From an uncultured Pirellulales bacterium (lineage in GTDB: Bacteria; Planctomycetota; Planctomycetia; Pirellulales; Thermoguttaceae): a DNA stretch of 64,000 nt. Position numbers and translations under genes: made by a program. The notes beneath the pieces are model-generated. The model was not told where the DNA came from, did not search any database, and saw only the letters and a list, made by a program, of their open reading frames with translations. Where the stretch lies: the NCBI GenBank assembly GCA_938015445.1, contig CALLPE010000020.1, positions 59,001-123,000 on the forward strand, given 5' to 3'. This document shows positions 9,538-17,292 of this stretch, piece by piece. Numbering within the stretch: position 1 is the stretch's first letter; each line of letters starts with the position of its first letter.

Positions 9538-10020
9538 ATGGCCAAAACGCTGGTGATCGGGCTGGGCAATCCGCTGGTTACCGACGATAGCGTGGGGCTG
9601 CGCGTGGCGGCCGCCGTGCGTCATATCTTGGGCGACAGGCCCGACGTGGACGTCGCCGAAGACTACTGGGGCGGACTGCGGTTGATGGAGCGGCTTATCG
9701 GGTACGAGCGGGCAATAATCATCGACGCGATAGTCACCGGTGCTGCTCCGGGCACTATCCACCGGCTCAAACCCGGCGACCTGCCCACCCAGCATTCCGC
9801 CTCGGCCCATGATGTCAACTTGCCCACTGCTTTGGAGTTCGGACGCAAGGCCGGTGCGCAGTTGCCACAAACCGAGGATATCCTGCTTGTGGCGGTGGAG
9901 GCCGCTGATATACTTACCTTCGGCCAGCGTTGTACCGTTGCTGTGGAGGCCGCCATTCCTGCGGCGGTGGAGGTGGTCCTGCAAGAGCTTAACCGACTAA
10001 CCTGCGGAGAACAGCGATGA
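9538..10020 (+). CDS. Hydrogenase maturation protease (HyaD/HycI family)
   Basis: This 160-residue peptidase of family M52 should remove the C-terminal peptide of the large subunit after nickel insertion. The opening LVIGLGNPLVTDDSVGLRVA is the family hallmark, with its acidic metal ligand D16. DAIV near residue 64 and AHDVNLPTALEF near residue 87 supply the other conserved Asp and His. Its position just downstream of mvhA, whose product keeps a 27-residue tail after DPCFGCATH, fits this role. The stop overlaps the next start (ATGA). ATG at 9538 has no strong ribosome binding site. Confidence 0.9.
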   Translation: MAKTLVIGLGNPLVTDDSVGLRVAAAVRHILGDRPDVDVAEDYWGGLRLMERLIGYERAIIIDAIVTGAAPGTIHRLKPGDLPTQHSASAHDVNLPTALEFGRKAGAQLPQTEDILLVAVEAADILTFGQRCTVAVEAAIPAAVEVVLQELNRLTCGEQR

Positions 10021-10460
10021 TCTCGCCCGAAATCCTGCGACGCTACCCGTATTTCGCCGACGTCAGCGAGGAAAGCCTCAAACAACTGGCCATGATCGCC
10101 GAGGAGAAAACAATTCCGGCCAACACCGTCGTTTTCAACGAAGGCGATCCGGCCGAATACCTCTCGGTGATCCTTCAGGGCGAAGTCAACATCCAGTATC
10201 GGCTGGGCACCGGAGAGCTGCGCACAGTCGACACGTTGGTGGCTGGCGACCTGCTAGGTTGGTCGGCGCTGATCGAACCGTACCGGTACACGGCCATCGC
10301 CACCACTACCAAGCCCACGCAAGTCGCCCGGCTAGACGGCCCACAACTCCGCAAGCTGTGCGAGGGCGATCCGCTGCTGGGCTACAAGTTGACCAGCCAG
10401 ATAGCCAAGCTGCTGGCTCACCGCCTGGAAGGAGCAAGGGTTCAACTGGCGGTGGTCTGA
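10017..10460 (+). CDS. Cyclic-nucleotide-binding domain protein
   Basis: The 147-residue protein consists of one Crp-type beta-roll domain (FADVSEESLKQLAMIAEEKTIP near residue 13, VFNEGDPAEYLSVILQGEVNI near residue 41, LVAGDLLGWSAL near residue 75) and a short C-terminal helix. There is no helix-turn-helix, so it is not a standard Crp/Fnr DNA-binding regulator. The start overlaps the protease gene by four bases, making translational coupling with the hydrogenase operon likely. It may sense a ligand and modulate the complex or its assembly; that role is inferred from position only. Similar stand-alone domains occur near other bacterial hydrogenases. Confidence 0.82.
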   Translation: MISPEILRRYPYFADVSEESLKQLAMIAEEKTIPANTVVFNEGDPAEYLSVILQGEVNIQYRLGTGELRTVDTLVAGDLLGWSALIEPYRYTAIATTTKPTQVARLDGPQLRKLCEGDPLLGYKLTSQIAKLLAHRLEGARVQLAVV

Positions 10461-10646
10461 GACGATCGCGCTCAGGCAAGGTCTGTGCTCCAAGCGTTTA
10501 ACGTTTCGTGTCGGCAACAAGCCGCCCTGGTGTTCATGCCCACAGCGGCGCGCCGCTTGGTTTGCCGCAATCGGCCGCCGACATATACTTTAGTAGCGGC
10601 ACGACTGGCTTTGTGATCGTCCGGGCCAAAAAGGACCGAACGCGCC

Positions 10647-11024
10647 ATGCACGAATTGGCGATTGCCGAGGCGGTGATCGAGCAGGTTCAGCGGGAATTG
10701 CACCGCGCCGGCCAGCGCGGCCGCGTGCATCGGGTCGAGTTGAGCATCGGCCGGCTGAGCGGGGTCAATTGCGATTCGCTACGGTTCGCATTCGACCTTT
10801 TGGCGCCGGGCACGATCGTCGAAGGGGCCACCCTGCACATCAATCAACCAACCGCCACCTGCGTGTGCCGCGCCTGCGGCAAAAGGACGCCAATCGAGGA
10901 GTTGGTCGTTTCCTGCCCTGCTTGCAACAGCGAACAGATTTCTATCGAAGGTGGCCGAGATCTGCTGTTGCAGAGCGTAGACGTGGAAGGCCCATGCGAA
11001 TCGTCGCCGCCAAGAAAATTCTGA
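10647..11024 (+). CDS. hypA: Hydrogenase nickel incorporation protein HypA
   Basis: This 125-residue metallochaperone delivers nickel to the hydrogenase large subunit. The N-terminal MHE sequence supplies the nickel ligand His2, and the zinc site is formed by CRACGK and CPACNS near residues 73 and 91. The length is normal apart from a short tail (GPCESSPPRKF) that overlaps the start of hypB by 31 bases. It lies 186 bases after the cyclic-nucleotide-binding protein gene and probably belongs to the same operon. hypC to hypF are absent and must be elsewhere in the genome. Confidence 0.93.
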   Translation: MHELAIAEAVIEQVQRELHRAGQRGRVHRVELSIGRLSGVNCDSLRFAFDLLAPGTIVEGATLHINQPTATCVCRACGKRTPIEELVVSCPACNSEQISIEGGRDLLLQSVDVEGPCESSPPRKF

Positions 11025-11674
11025 AAGCCAATGATCAGGTGGCTGCCAAGAACCGCGACTTGCTGTCGGGCGCGGGGGTGTGTTGTGTGAACGTGCTAGG
11101 CTCGCCGGGTTCGGGCAAGACCACGTTCATCGAAGCCCTGCTAAAGCATTTCGGAGGCCGGATCCGCGCAGCGGTCATCGAAGGCGACATCGCCGGCACC
11201 ATCGACGCCGAGCGCATCGAAGCGTTGGGCGTGCCAGCGCTGCAAATCAACACCGAAGGCGCTTGCCACTTGGACGCCCCGATGGTTGCCGCGGCGCTGC
11301 GCGAACTGGACCTGAACGGCGTCCAGCTACTGTTTATCGAGAACGTGGGCAATTTGGTGTGCCCAGCAAGTTTCGACCTGGGCGAGCATCTACGAATTGT
11401 GGTGCTAAGCGTTAGTGAGGGCGACGACAAAGCGGTCAAGTATCCGGCGGTCTTCCAAAGTGCGCAAGCAGTGTGCATTACCAAGACCGACTTATCGCCC
11501 TACATCGACTTCAATCTGTCGCGTATTATGGCCGACGTGCGCCGGCTGAACCCTGGGGCGAGTTGCTTTCAGGTGGCCGCCTTGCGCGGAGAAGGCGTTC
11601 CGGCAGTGGCCGAGTGGCTGGCGGAGCACCTTCACACCGGCCGGTCCGATTTCGGCCATAGCGGCCAGAAATAG
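10994..11674 (+). CDS. hypB: Hydrogenase nickel incorporation GTPase HypB
   Basis: The 226-residue GTPase works with HypA in nickel insertion. The Walker A motif GSPGSGKTTFIEALL is near residue 35, EGDIAGTIDAERIEALG follows, FIENVGNLVCPASFDLGEH near residue 115 carries the metal/switch region, and the base-recognition TKTD lies near residue 163. The histidine-rich N-terminal nickel-storage stretch seen in some HypB proteins is missing. ATG at 10994 begins the conserved RIVAAKKILKAND sequence and overlaps hypA. A longer in-frame extension upstream runs through hypA in another frame and is rejected. Confidence 0.93.
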   Translation: MRIVAAKKILKANDQVAAKNRDLLSGAGVCCVNVLGSPGSGKTTFIEALLKHFGGRIRAAVIEGDIAGTIDAERIEALGVPALQINTEGACHLDAPMVAAALRELDLNGVQLLFIENVGNLVCPASFDLGEHLRIVVLSVSEGDDKAVKYPAVFQSAQAVCITKTDLSPYIDFNLSRIMADVRRLNPGASCFQVAALRGEGVPAVAEWLAEHLHTGRSDFGHSGQK

Positions 11675-11723
11675 CCGGCCCCTGCACGCCCCGCGTTCTC
11701 GTACTGCTAGGCCGCCACGTCGC

Positions 11724-12740
11724 TTAGCCCGTTTCAGCCACTACCGGTCTGATTACCCGGCAGCCGATGTCGGCCATCGCCTCTTGCAATCGGGCGAAGG
11801 TGGGCTGGTCCGGGCAGATGCCTATTATCGCCCCGCCCGACCCGGCGAACTTGGCCGGCACGCCCACGGCACGGGCGCGCTCGATCATTTCGACGTGTTC
11901 GCGAGCCAGCTTGCAGATCGATCGCCGCAGGTCGAAATTGGCGTTCATCAAGCGTCCCAGCATCTGCGTGTCGCCAGCTAACAGCGCGTCTCTGGCGGCG
12001 TCGGTCAGTTCGGCGAAACGCGTCATGGCTTGGAGCACATCTTGGTCGCCGCGTTGGAATCTGGCCCGCAGGTCGTTGTGTACCACTTCGGTCGGTTCGG
12101 CCAGCGAGTCGCTGTAGGCCAGATAAAGCGGCGGCAACAGTGCCGGGTCCATCGGCTCGTACACCCCGCAGGGAAGACCGTGGATTTGCTCCATTCGCTG
12201 GCGGGCGAAATCCATGTAAACCAGTCCCTCGTACACTTGGATCACCCGGTCCTGCAACCCGGCAGCGATGCCCAACTCCTCGGTTTCCACCGACAGCACC
12301 AGCGACGGTTGCACGCGCAAGGGGATGTCGATACCGTAAAACTCCATCAGGCAGCGCAAGGTGGCCACGATGATGGCGCTGGAGCCTGCCAAGCCGACTT
12401 GCCGCGGGATGTTGCTTTGGTAGCGGACGGAAAAGGTCTTGTCGTGCAGCGGAAGTCCTAAGCGGCGACAGTAGTCGGCGAACTTCTTGATGGTGGCCTT
12501 GACCAGCCGCACGCCGCCGTAATACCCGTGCAGCCGTACGTCGCGCACCAATTGATCAAGCGAGTCGAAACGGCTTTGATCATTGTGGCTCCAGACGATC
12601 TCGATGCGGTCCCATTCGTACAGCGTTACCTCGGCCCAGAAGTTGCGCACGCTCAGCGCGATGGTCTTGCCGAAGTATCCGTCCGACGGATTGCCGATCA
12701 GTCCGGCGCGTGCAAAGGCTTTCTTGCGAATCAACAGCAT
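11724..12740 (-). CDS. GHMP family sugar kinase, glucuronokinase-like
   Basis: This 338-residue kinase has the GHMP hallmarks: an N-terminal ARAGLIGNPSDGYFGKTIAL region, the ATP-binding VGLAGSSAIIVATLR near residue 117, and the C-terminal KFAGSGGAIIG near residue 297. It should phosphorylate a sugar at C-1. Resemblance to glucuronokinase and related UDP-sugar salvage kinases is inferred from the N-terminal region and from the neighbour: the UTP-dependent nucleotidyltransferase about 100 bases upstream on the same strand would activate the resulting sugar 1-phosphate. The exact sugar cannot be read from the sequence. Confidence 0.78.
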   Translation of the reverse strand: MLLIRKKAFARAGLIGNPSDGYFGKTIALSVRNFWAEVTLYEWDRIEIVWSHNDQSRFDSLDQLVRDVRLHGYYGGVRLVKATIKKFADYCRRLGLPLHDKTFSVRYQSNIPRQVGLAGSSAIIVATLRCLMEFYGIDIPLRVQPSLVLSVETEELGIAAGLQDRVIQVYEGLVYMDFARQRMEQIHGLPCGVYEPMDPALLPPLYLAYSDSLAEPTEVVHNDLRARFQRGDQDVLQAMTRFAELTDAARDALLAGDTQMLGRLMNANFDLRRSICKLAREHVEMIERARAVGVPAKFAGSGGAIIGICPDQPTFARLQEAMADIGCRVIRPVVAETG

Positions 12741-12837
12741 GATCGAGCGCCTGCTGGTGATCGTAGTTTGCTAGTTTAGCCAGTACGATTTCCATCGCCT
12801 TGCCGTGCTGCTGTGACAGCGCGGTTGCCAATAAACT

Positions 12838-13722
12838 TTATCGTTGCAACAGTTCCCATAGGCGCTGTTTCAACGCAGGGCCGTAGTCGGGGTCGGCAAT
12901 GGCGAACTCGGCAAAGGCCGAGAAGTAGCTTTCGAAGTTGCCGATGTCGAAGCGGCGCTGTCCGCCGCCCAGCCGCACTCCCAAAACCTTGTGGCCATCG
13001 CGGATCAACATGCTGATGGCGTCGGTAAGCTGGATTTCCTCGCCTACCCCAGGCGGAGTGCGCCGCAAGTAATGGAAGATGCGAGCGCTGAAGACGTAGC
13101 GAGCCGCTACGGCCAGGTTGCTGGGCGCTTCGGCAGGCGATGGCTTTTCGATCAGGTCGTCTAGCTCGAACACATCGTCGGGTTTGCCGCGCGGCTTGGC
13201 GATGCCATAATGCACCACCTCGGCCGGCGCCACCTCTTCTAGAGCGACGACCGCTTCGGCCTGCTGCCAGTGGAATTGCTCGATCATAGTGCGAACCACG
13301 CGCGATTGGGCATGCAGTCCGATGATCGAATCGCCCAAGGCCACTACGAACGACTGGGAGCCTACCACCGGCTCGGCGCACAGCACGGCGTGCCCCAGTC
13401 CGAGCTGGCGGCGTTGGCGGGTGTACAAATACTGCACGTCTTCGCGTTCGAAGGCCAACTCAGCCAGCAGTTCTTCCTTGCCGGTTTCGCGCAGCAAGGC
13501 GATCAGCTCGGCGTCGATGTCGAAATGGTTCTCGATGGCCGTTTTGCCCGGTCCAGTGATGAATAACACTCGGCCAATTCCGCAACGAGCCAGTTCCTCG
13601 ACCACGTATTGGACGACGGGCTTTCTGCCCACGGGCAGCATTTCTTTGGGCTGGCTTTTGGTCAGCGGCAGGAGCCGCGTTCCGCGTCCCGCCACCGGCA
13701 CAACGGCCAAGTCGATGGACAT
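12838..13722 (-). CDS. galU: UTP-glucose-1-phosphate uridylyltransferase (GalU-like)
   Basis: The 294-residue nucleotidyltransferase makes UDP-glucose, or another UDP-sugar, from UTP and sugar 1-phosphate. The nucleotide-binding segment VAGRGTRLLPLTKSQPKEML is at residues 8-27, followed by KPVVQYVVEELARCGI. Later segments FVVALGDSII near residue 125 and ELDDLIEKPSPAEAPSN near residue 190 match GalU. The length is typical. The gene precedes the GHMP kinase on the same strand, so the two may form a short sugar-activation operon. Start ATG at 13722. Confidence 0.88.
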   Translation of the reverse strand: MSIDLAVVPVAGRGTRLLPLTKSQPKEMLPVGRKPVVQYVVEELARCGIGRVLFITGPGKTAIENHFDIDAELIALLRETGKEELLAELAFEREDVQYLYTRQRRQLGLGHAVLCAEPVVGSQSFVVALGDSIIGLHAQSRVVRTMIEQFHWQQAEAVVALEEVAPAEVVHYGIAKPRGKPDDVFELDDLIEKPSPAEAPSNLAVAARYVFSARIFHYLRRTPPGVGEEIQLTDAISMLIRDGHKVLGVRLGGGQRRFDIGNFESYFSAFAEFAIADPDYGPALKQRLWELLQR

Positions 13723-13978
13723 TGACGCTTTCTCCGGTTTTTCGAGGTAGTTGGTCTGTTACCGACGAAATGGGGCTGCGCACTCGCTGGCCCGGCACAC
13801 CGGCGGCCCCGGCGGCTTTTACACCATATAATAGCTTATCGAGAGTAAAGTATGTCTGCGCCGATAGTCAGGAAATGAACTCACTGGCTGCCCAGTCCTT
13901 CCTGTAAAGTCGGGTTTACGATATCCTCCGACGGCAAACGGCACTAGTGGGCCTCGGGCCAATCAGGGTAAACCGGAA

Positions 13979-14530
13979 ATGCTGAAACTGCTTCTGCCCG
14001 ACTTGCGCGTCGACACCGTGCTGGACTTGACGCCCCAGCGTCTGGCGGTGCTGGAGGTGCGCGGCCTGCTGTTGGACGTGGACTGCACGCTGAAACGCTA
14101 TCGGGCCGCGGAAGTCCTGCCCGAGGTCGCCGCCTGGATAGACCGGCTCCGCACAAGCGACATACGAATGTGTCTGGTCTCTAACGGCCACAACGGACGA
14201 ATCGCCCGATTTGCCCAGCCCCTAGGGCTGCCGTTTGTGGCGATGGCCATGAAGCCCCTGCCTGTGGGTTGCTGGCGCGCAACGCGCAAACTAGACTTGC
14301 CCAGAAGACAGACCGCAATGGTGGGCGACCAGCTTTTCGCCGACGTGGTGGCGGGCAAACTGGCCGGGGTGAAAACCATCTTGGTAAAACCCATCCACCC
14401 AGAAGACGAACCCTGGTTCACCAGACTTAAACGCCCCCTGGAACGTTGGGTGTTGGCCCGTGAACAATCTGCCGGCGGCTGCGACCGCGGCAGCGAACCG
14501 CAAGAAGCGGTAGTCTCGGACCAGCGCTGA
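13979..14530 (+). CDS. YqeG family HAD-type phosphatase
   Basis: The 183-residue HAD IIIA-type protein resembles YqeG and mitochondrial PGP phosphatases. Motif I reads LLLDVDCTLKRYRA, with the DxD pair near residue 35; motif II is LVSNGHNGRI near residue 62; motif IV is MVGDQLFADVVAGKLAG near residue 114, followed by the family-typical KTILVKPIHPEDEPWFTRLKRPLE. The opening LLLPDLRVDTVLDLTPQRL is also characteristic. The substrate may be phosphatidylglycerophosphate or a nucleotide, but this is unproven. It is divergent from galU across a 256-base gap. The stop region (AGCGCTGAGCGG) has a near copy, AGCGGCTGAGCGG, about 25 bases downstream. Confidence 0.82.
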   Translation: MLKLLLPDLRVDTVLDLTPQRLAVLEVRGLLLDVDCTLKRYRAAEVLPEVAAWIDRLRTSDIRMCLVSNGHNGRIARFAQPLGLPFVAMAMKPLPVGCWRATRKLDLPRRQTAMVGDQLFADVVAGKLAGVKTILVKPIHPEDEPWFTRLKRPLERWVLAREQSAGGCDRGSEPQEAVVSDQR

Positions 14531-14824
14531 GCGGCCGTCAGGCTAGCGGCTGAGCGGGGCCAGCGTCTTACCGGTCGCTGCCACATCTGTCTTGGTTGCG
14601 GCGGCCTTTCTTGCTACTATTGGCCCGGTGTTCTCAATCGCCTTCGGGCGGCAGCAGTTCCAGATTCGGCTTCCGGAATGCAACCCGAGCTGATTGTCGG
14701 CAGCCGGGCAGCTTCGAGGCGGACACTTCGGCGCCGCAGGACGACGGCACGTCGGGCCTCTTGCATCGACGGATGCCGCTTCGCCAGGCTGCGCAGGCGT
14801 TTGCTTAGTCTGACAGGAGAATCC

Positions 14825-15766
14825 GTGCTCGAAATGCTGCGTAGCTTGTCGGGCGTATGGGCATTGTGCTGCGTGGCGTCGGCGGTCGGATGCACCGCTG
14901 ATCCGGCCGCACGAACCGCTCTGCCCGACCGCTTCGTGCTCGCCCGGCATCAGTTGCTTATCCATAGCGACTTCCCGCTGCCGGAACATCATCGGCTCGT
15001 TGAGGAACTGTGCGTTCAGCGGGCCGACATGTCCCATCGGCTGGGATTGCCTGCCAGCGACGAACCGATTCACGTCTATGTTTTCGAGACTGCCGAACGG
15101 TTCGAAGAGTTCTTGCGATATCGGCATCCGGATTTTCCCAGGCGTCGGGCCTTCTTCGTCGAGACCGATAACCGGCTGATCGTCTACGCGCAATGGGGCG
15201 ATAAGGTGGGCGACGATCTGCGGCACGAAGTGGCTCATGCCTACCTGCACTCCGCAGTCCCTCATATCCCTTTGTGGCTCGACGAAGGACTGGCAGAGTA
15301 TTACGAATGCCATCCTGCGCGGCGCGGACTGAACCACGTGCAGCTCGAACGCCTAGCCGAACTCCTCCGCAGCGGCTGGCAACCCGATCTGGTGCGCTTG
15401 GAAGCACTCATCCCGCCCCAGCAGATGAACCGAGATCAGTACGCAGAGGCATGGGCATGGGTATACTTTCTACTCCATTCCGAGCCGGCGCACTTGGATT
15501 TGGTGCGGCGCTACTTGACGGACCTGCGGGAAGGCGGGAACAGGGGGCCGCTTTCGGCTCGCATCAAGCAAGCTTGCCCCGACGCCGAAGCTGTGCTGGT
15601 AAGGTTCCTGGCTGACCTAATCGACGAGCTTACGGTGAAAAAATCGACGAGCTTACGGGGAAAACCTGAAAGGCACCGTTGTCCCGGCATCGAGTGCTGT
15701 CCCGGTCGGTTCACGGCTAGCAGCCGGAGCTTGGCATTCGGCCGACGCAGGAATTCATGCTCGTAA
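14825..15766 (+). CDS. HExxH metalloprotease-like lipoprotein with altered C terminus
   Basis: The 313-residue protein begins with a lipoprotein signal ending in the lipobox VGC (SAVGCTADP). The core contains DDLRHEVAHAYLH, a HExxH zinc motif, followed by PLWLDEGLAEYYE, whose glutamate would complete a gluzincin site as in the DUF1570/peptidase MA-like group common in planctomycetes. GTG at 14825 has AGGAGA four to five bases upstream; ATG at 14834 is an alternative. A 23-bp duplication at 15619-15664 shifts the frame after DLIDELTVK. Without it the protein would end DLIDELTGKT; with it, about 40 arginine- and serine-rich residues are added, which look like non-coding sequence read through. 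Confidence 0.75.
   Translation: MLEMLRSLSGVWALCCVASAVGCTADPAARTALPDRFVLARHQLLIHSDFPLPEHHRLVEELCVQRADMSHRLGLPASDEPIHVYVFETAERFEEFLRYRHPDFPRRRAFFVETDNRLIVYAQWGDKVGDDLRHEVAHAYLHSAVPHIPLWLDEGLAEYYECHPARRGLNHVQLERLAELLRSGWQPDLVRLEALIPPQQMNRDQYAEAWAWVYFLLHSEPAHLDLVRRYLTDLREGGNRGPLSARIKQACPDAEAVLVRFLADLIDELTVKKSTSLRGKPERHRCPGIECCPGRFTASSRSLAFGRRRNSCS
15619..15664 (+). repeat. 23-bp duplication that removed a stop codon
   Basis: Copies at 15619-15641 and 15642-15664 differ at one base. Because 23 is not a multiple of three, the frame shifts. Right after the second copy, the original frame would read ACC TGA. Confidence 0.88.
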
Positions 15767-16337
15767 GTGTCGTCGAAAAACAATGTTACACTTCCTTAAT
15801 AGCCGGAGCGGAAGCAATTGCCATCTGCATGAACCATCTACTAGCGTGCCGGCTACCGAACCGTTGGGTGGTACCAGTGGAGGGGTGAGCAAACCGTCCA
15901 GGTGGTGACAACATTTTCGTGCAGATTCTTTGACATCTTCACCGTGTCGTGGTACGATTAATCGTGTTGCTGGGTGGTTGCGCGAGGGTAGCGCAGCTAT
16001 TTTCTACTTCGACTCTTTCAAAGAGGCAGCGTAAGCCAAGCGATCGAGAGGTCCGGCACGGCCAGCAGCGTCCGTGCGCGCCCGCTCTGTCTGTCGCTTG
16101 GCAGAGGACAACCGGCGGGCAAAGCCGCTAAGGCTTTGTCGCTATCTGGGCTGTCCTGTCCCTTGTTGAAATCGGTGTCAGCTTGTGGGCGGCTGTGCGC
16201 GCCGCTGCCAAGGCATCAGCGCGAAGCGGGCCGACAAGTGTAATACGAAATCAGCAAAAGTAATACAAATAACTACACAATAAGCGTTCGGAGAAGAGGA
16301 TTACCCAATCACGTCAAGAAACAAAAAGGGGGTTAAC
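15767..16337. other. Intergenic region upstream of the PEP-CTERM gene
   Basis: About 570 bases without a supported gene. A short hairpin, CTCTTTCAAAGAG, lies near 16012. Near 16240-16285 the sequence becomes AT-rich and contains GTAATAC twice (at about 16240 and 16259), a plausible regulatory stretch for the PEP-CTERM gene, although no clear promoter pair was identified. Confidence 0.4.
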
Positions 16338-17015
16338 ATGCGTCGCACGGCCTTGCTGTCTTGGTTGTTGACAACGGTCATTGGTTTGATGGGCGTCGAT
16401 GCGAGTGCGGAACTGATTCAGTTGCAACTGACGGGCCTGAACATCTCCTACTCCAAAACCACGGGGCTGTTGGTCGATTCCGCTTCGGCCAACTATCGCA
16501 CTGCCAACCCGGCCGACGCCGACCCATTGGTGGGGGCAGCCGTGGTTTATAACGGCGTGCTGAACACACAGTACAGTGCAGACGTGGTGCTGGCCGATTT
16601 GTATGTGCCCGGCGTGAACAACATACCGGCCGCCGGTGGGGCCGTCACATCGACAGGCGGCGGCGTAATGGACCTGCTGTTTGCCGATGGCAGTACGTTG
16701 CTGAAGCTCACGCTGGACGAGGTCCGCGTTTTCTACAGCGGCAACCAGTTGTTTATCGCCGCGGGCGGCAACGCGACTTCGATCGACGGCCAGAACTTGC
16801 CCAGCGGGCTTGTAATGCAATTCCCGGTTTCGGTAGCTATCATCAGCACCACCTTCACTTCGTTCGCCTTGGATGCTTCCAACCAATACGTGGACAGCTT
16901 CGACGCGATTGGGGTGGGCGACATCCGCGGGGTGCCCGAACCCGCTTCTATCTTCGCCCTGCTTAGCGCCCTTGCGGCAGGCGTCGCGGTTTGTGCCGTG
17001 CGGCGGTGCCGTTAG
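16338..17015 (+). CDS. PEP-CTERM sorting domain protein
   Basis: The 225-residue secreted protein has an N-terminal signal peptide (RRTALLSWLLTTVIGLMGVDASA) and ends in a PEP-CTERM signal: VPEPAS, a hydrophobic span, then the basic VRRCR tail. Such proteins are recognised by an exosortase and anchored or released at the cell surface. The middle (residues 25-195) is rich in Ala, Val, Thr and Ser with predicted beta character and has no known domain. ATG at 16338 follows AAAGGGGGTTAAC, a good ribosome binding site. It is monocistronic by spacing. No exosortase gene lies in the window. Confidence 0.88.
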   Translation: MRRTALLSWLLTTVIGLMGVDASAELIQLQLTGLNISYSKTTGLLVDSASANYRTANPADADPLVGAAVVYNGVLNTQYSADVVLADLYVPGVNNIPAAGGAVTSTGGGVMDLLFADGSTLLKLTLDEVRVFYSGNQLFIAAGGNATSIDGQNLPSGLVMQFPVSVAIISTTFTSFALDASNQYVDSFDAIGVGDIRGVPEPASIFALLSALAAGVAVCAVRRCR

Positions 17016-17292
17016 GCCGCCAGCCTTTTCTCAAGTTTCGCACTTGCCACTGGTTCCCAGGCGGCCTCGGCTGCTCTAAACTACCGGTTTGACTTTTTCA
17101 GTACGGGGGCGGAGTTGTTTAGAAGTCTCTCTAGCCGAGGACCGCGACCGCAAACGACTCGGCCGCCGCATCGCAACTTCCCAAAGGCCGACAATTGCCG
17201 CTAATTGTCGCAGCGATTGGCCAAGCCTGTGATTGGCGATGCGCTGAAAAGGGCCTTTCGGGTGAAGAAGTAGAGCCGGGCTGTCTGGGACA

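Noticed and set aside
12776..13381. A 201-residue - strand frame and other long frames inside galU
   Set aside because: These are shifted frames of a clearly conserved gene; the GalU motifs are all in the frame 12838-13722.
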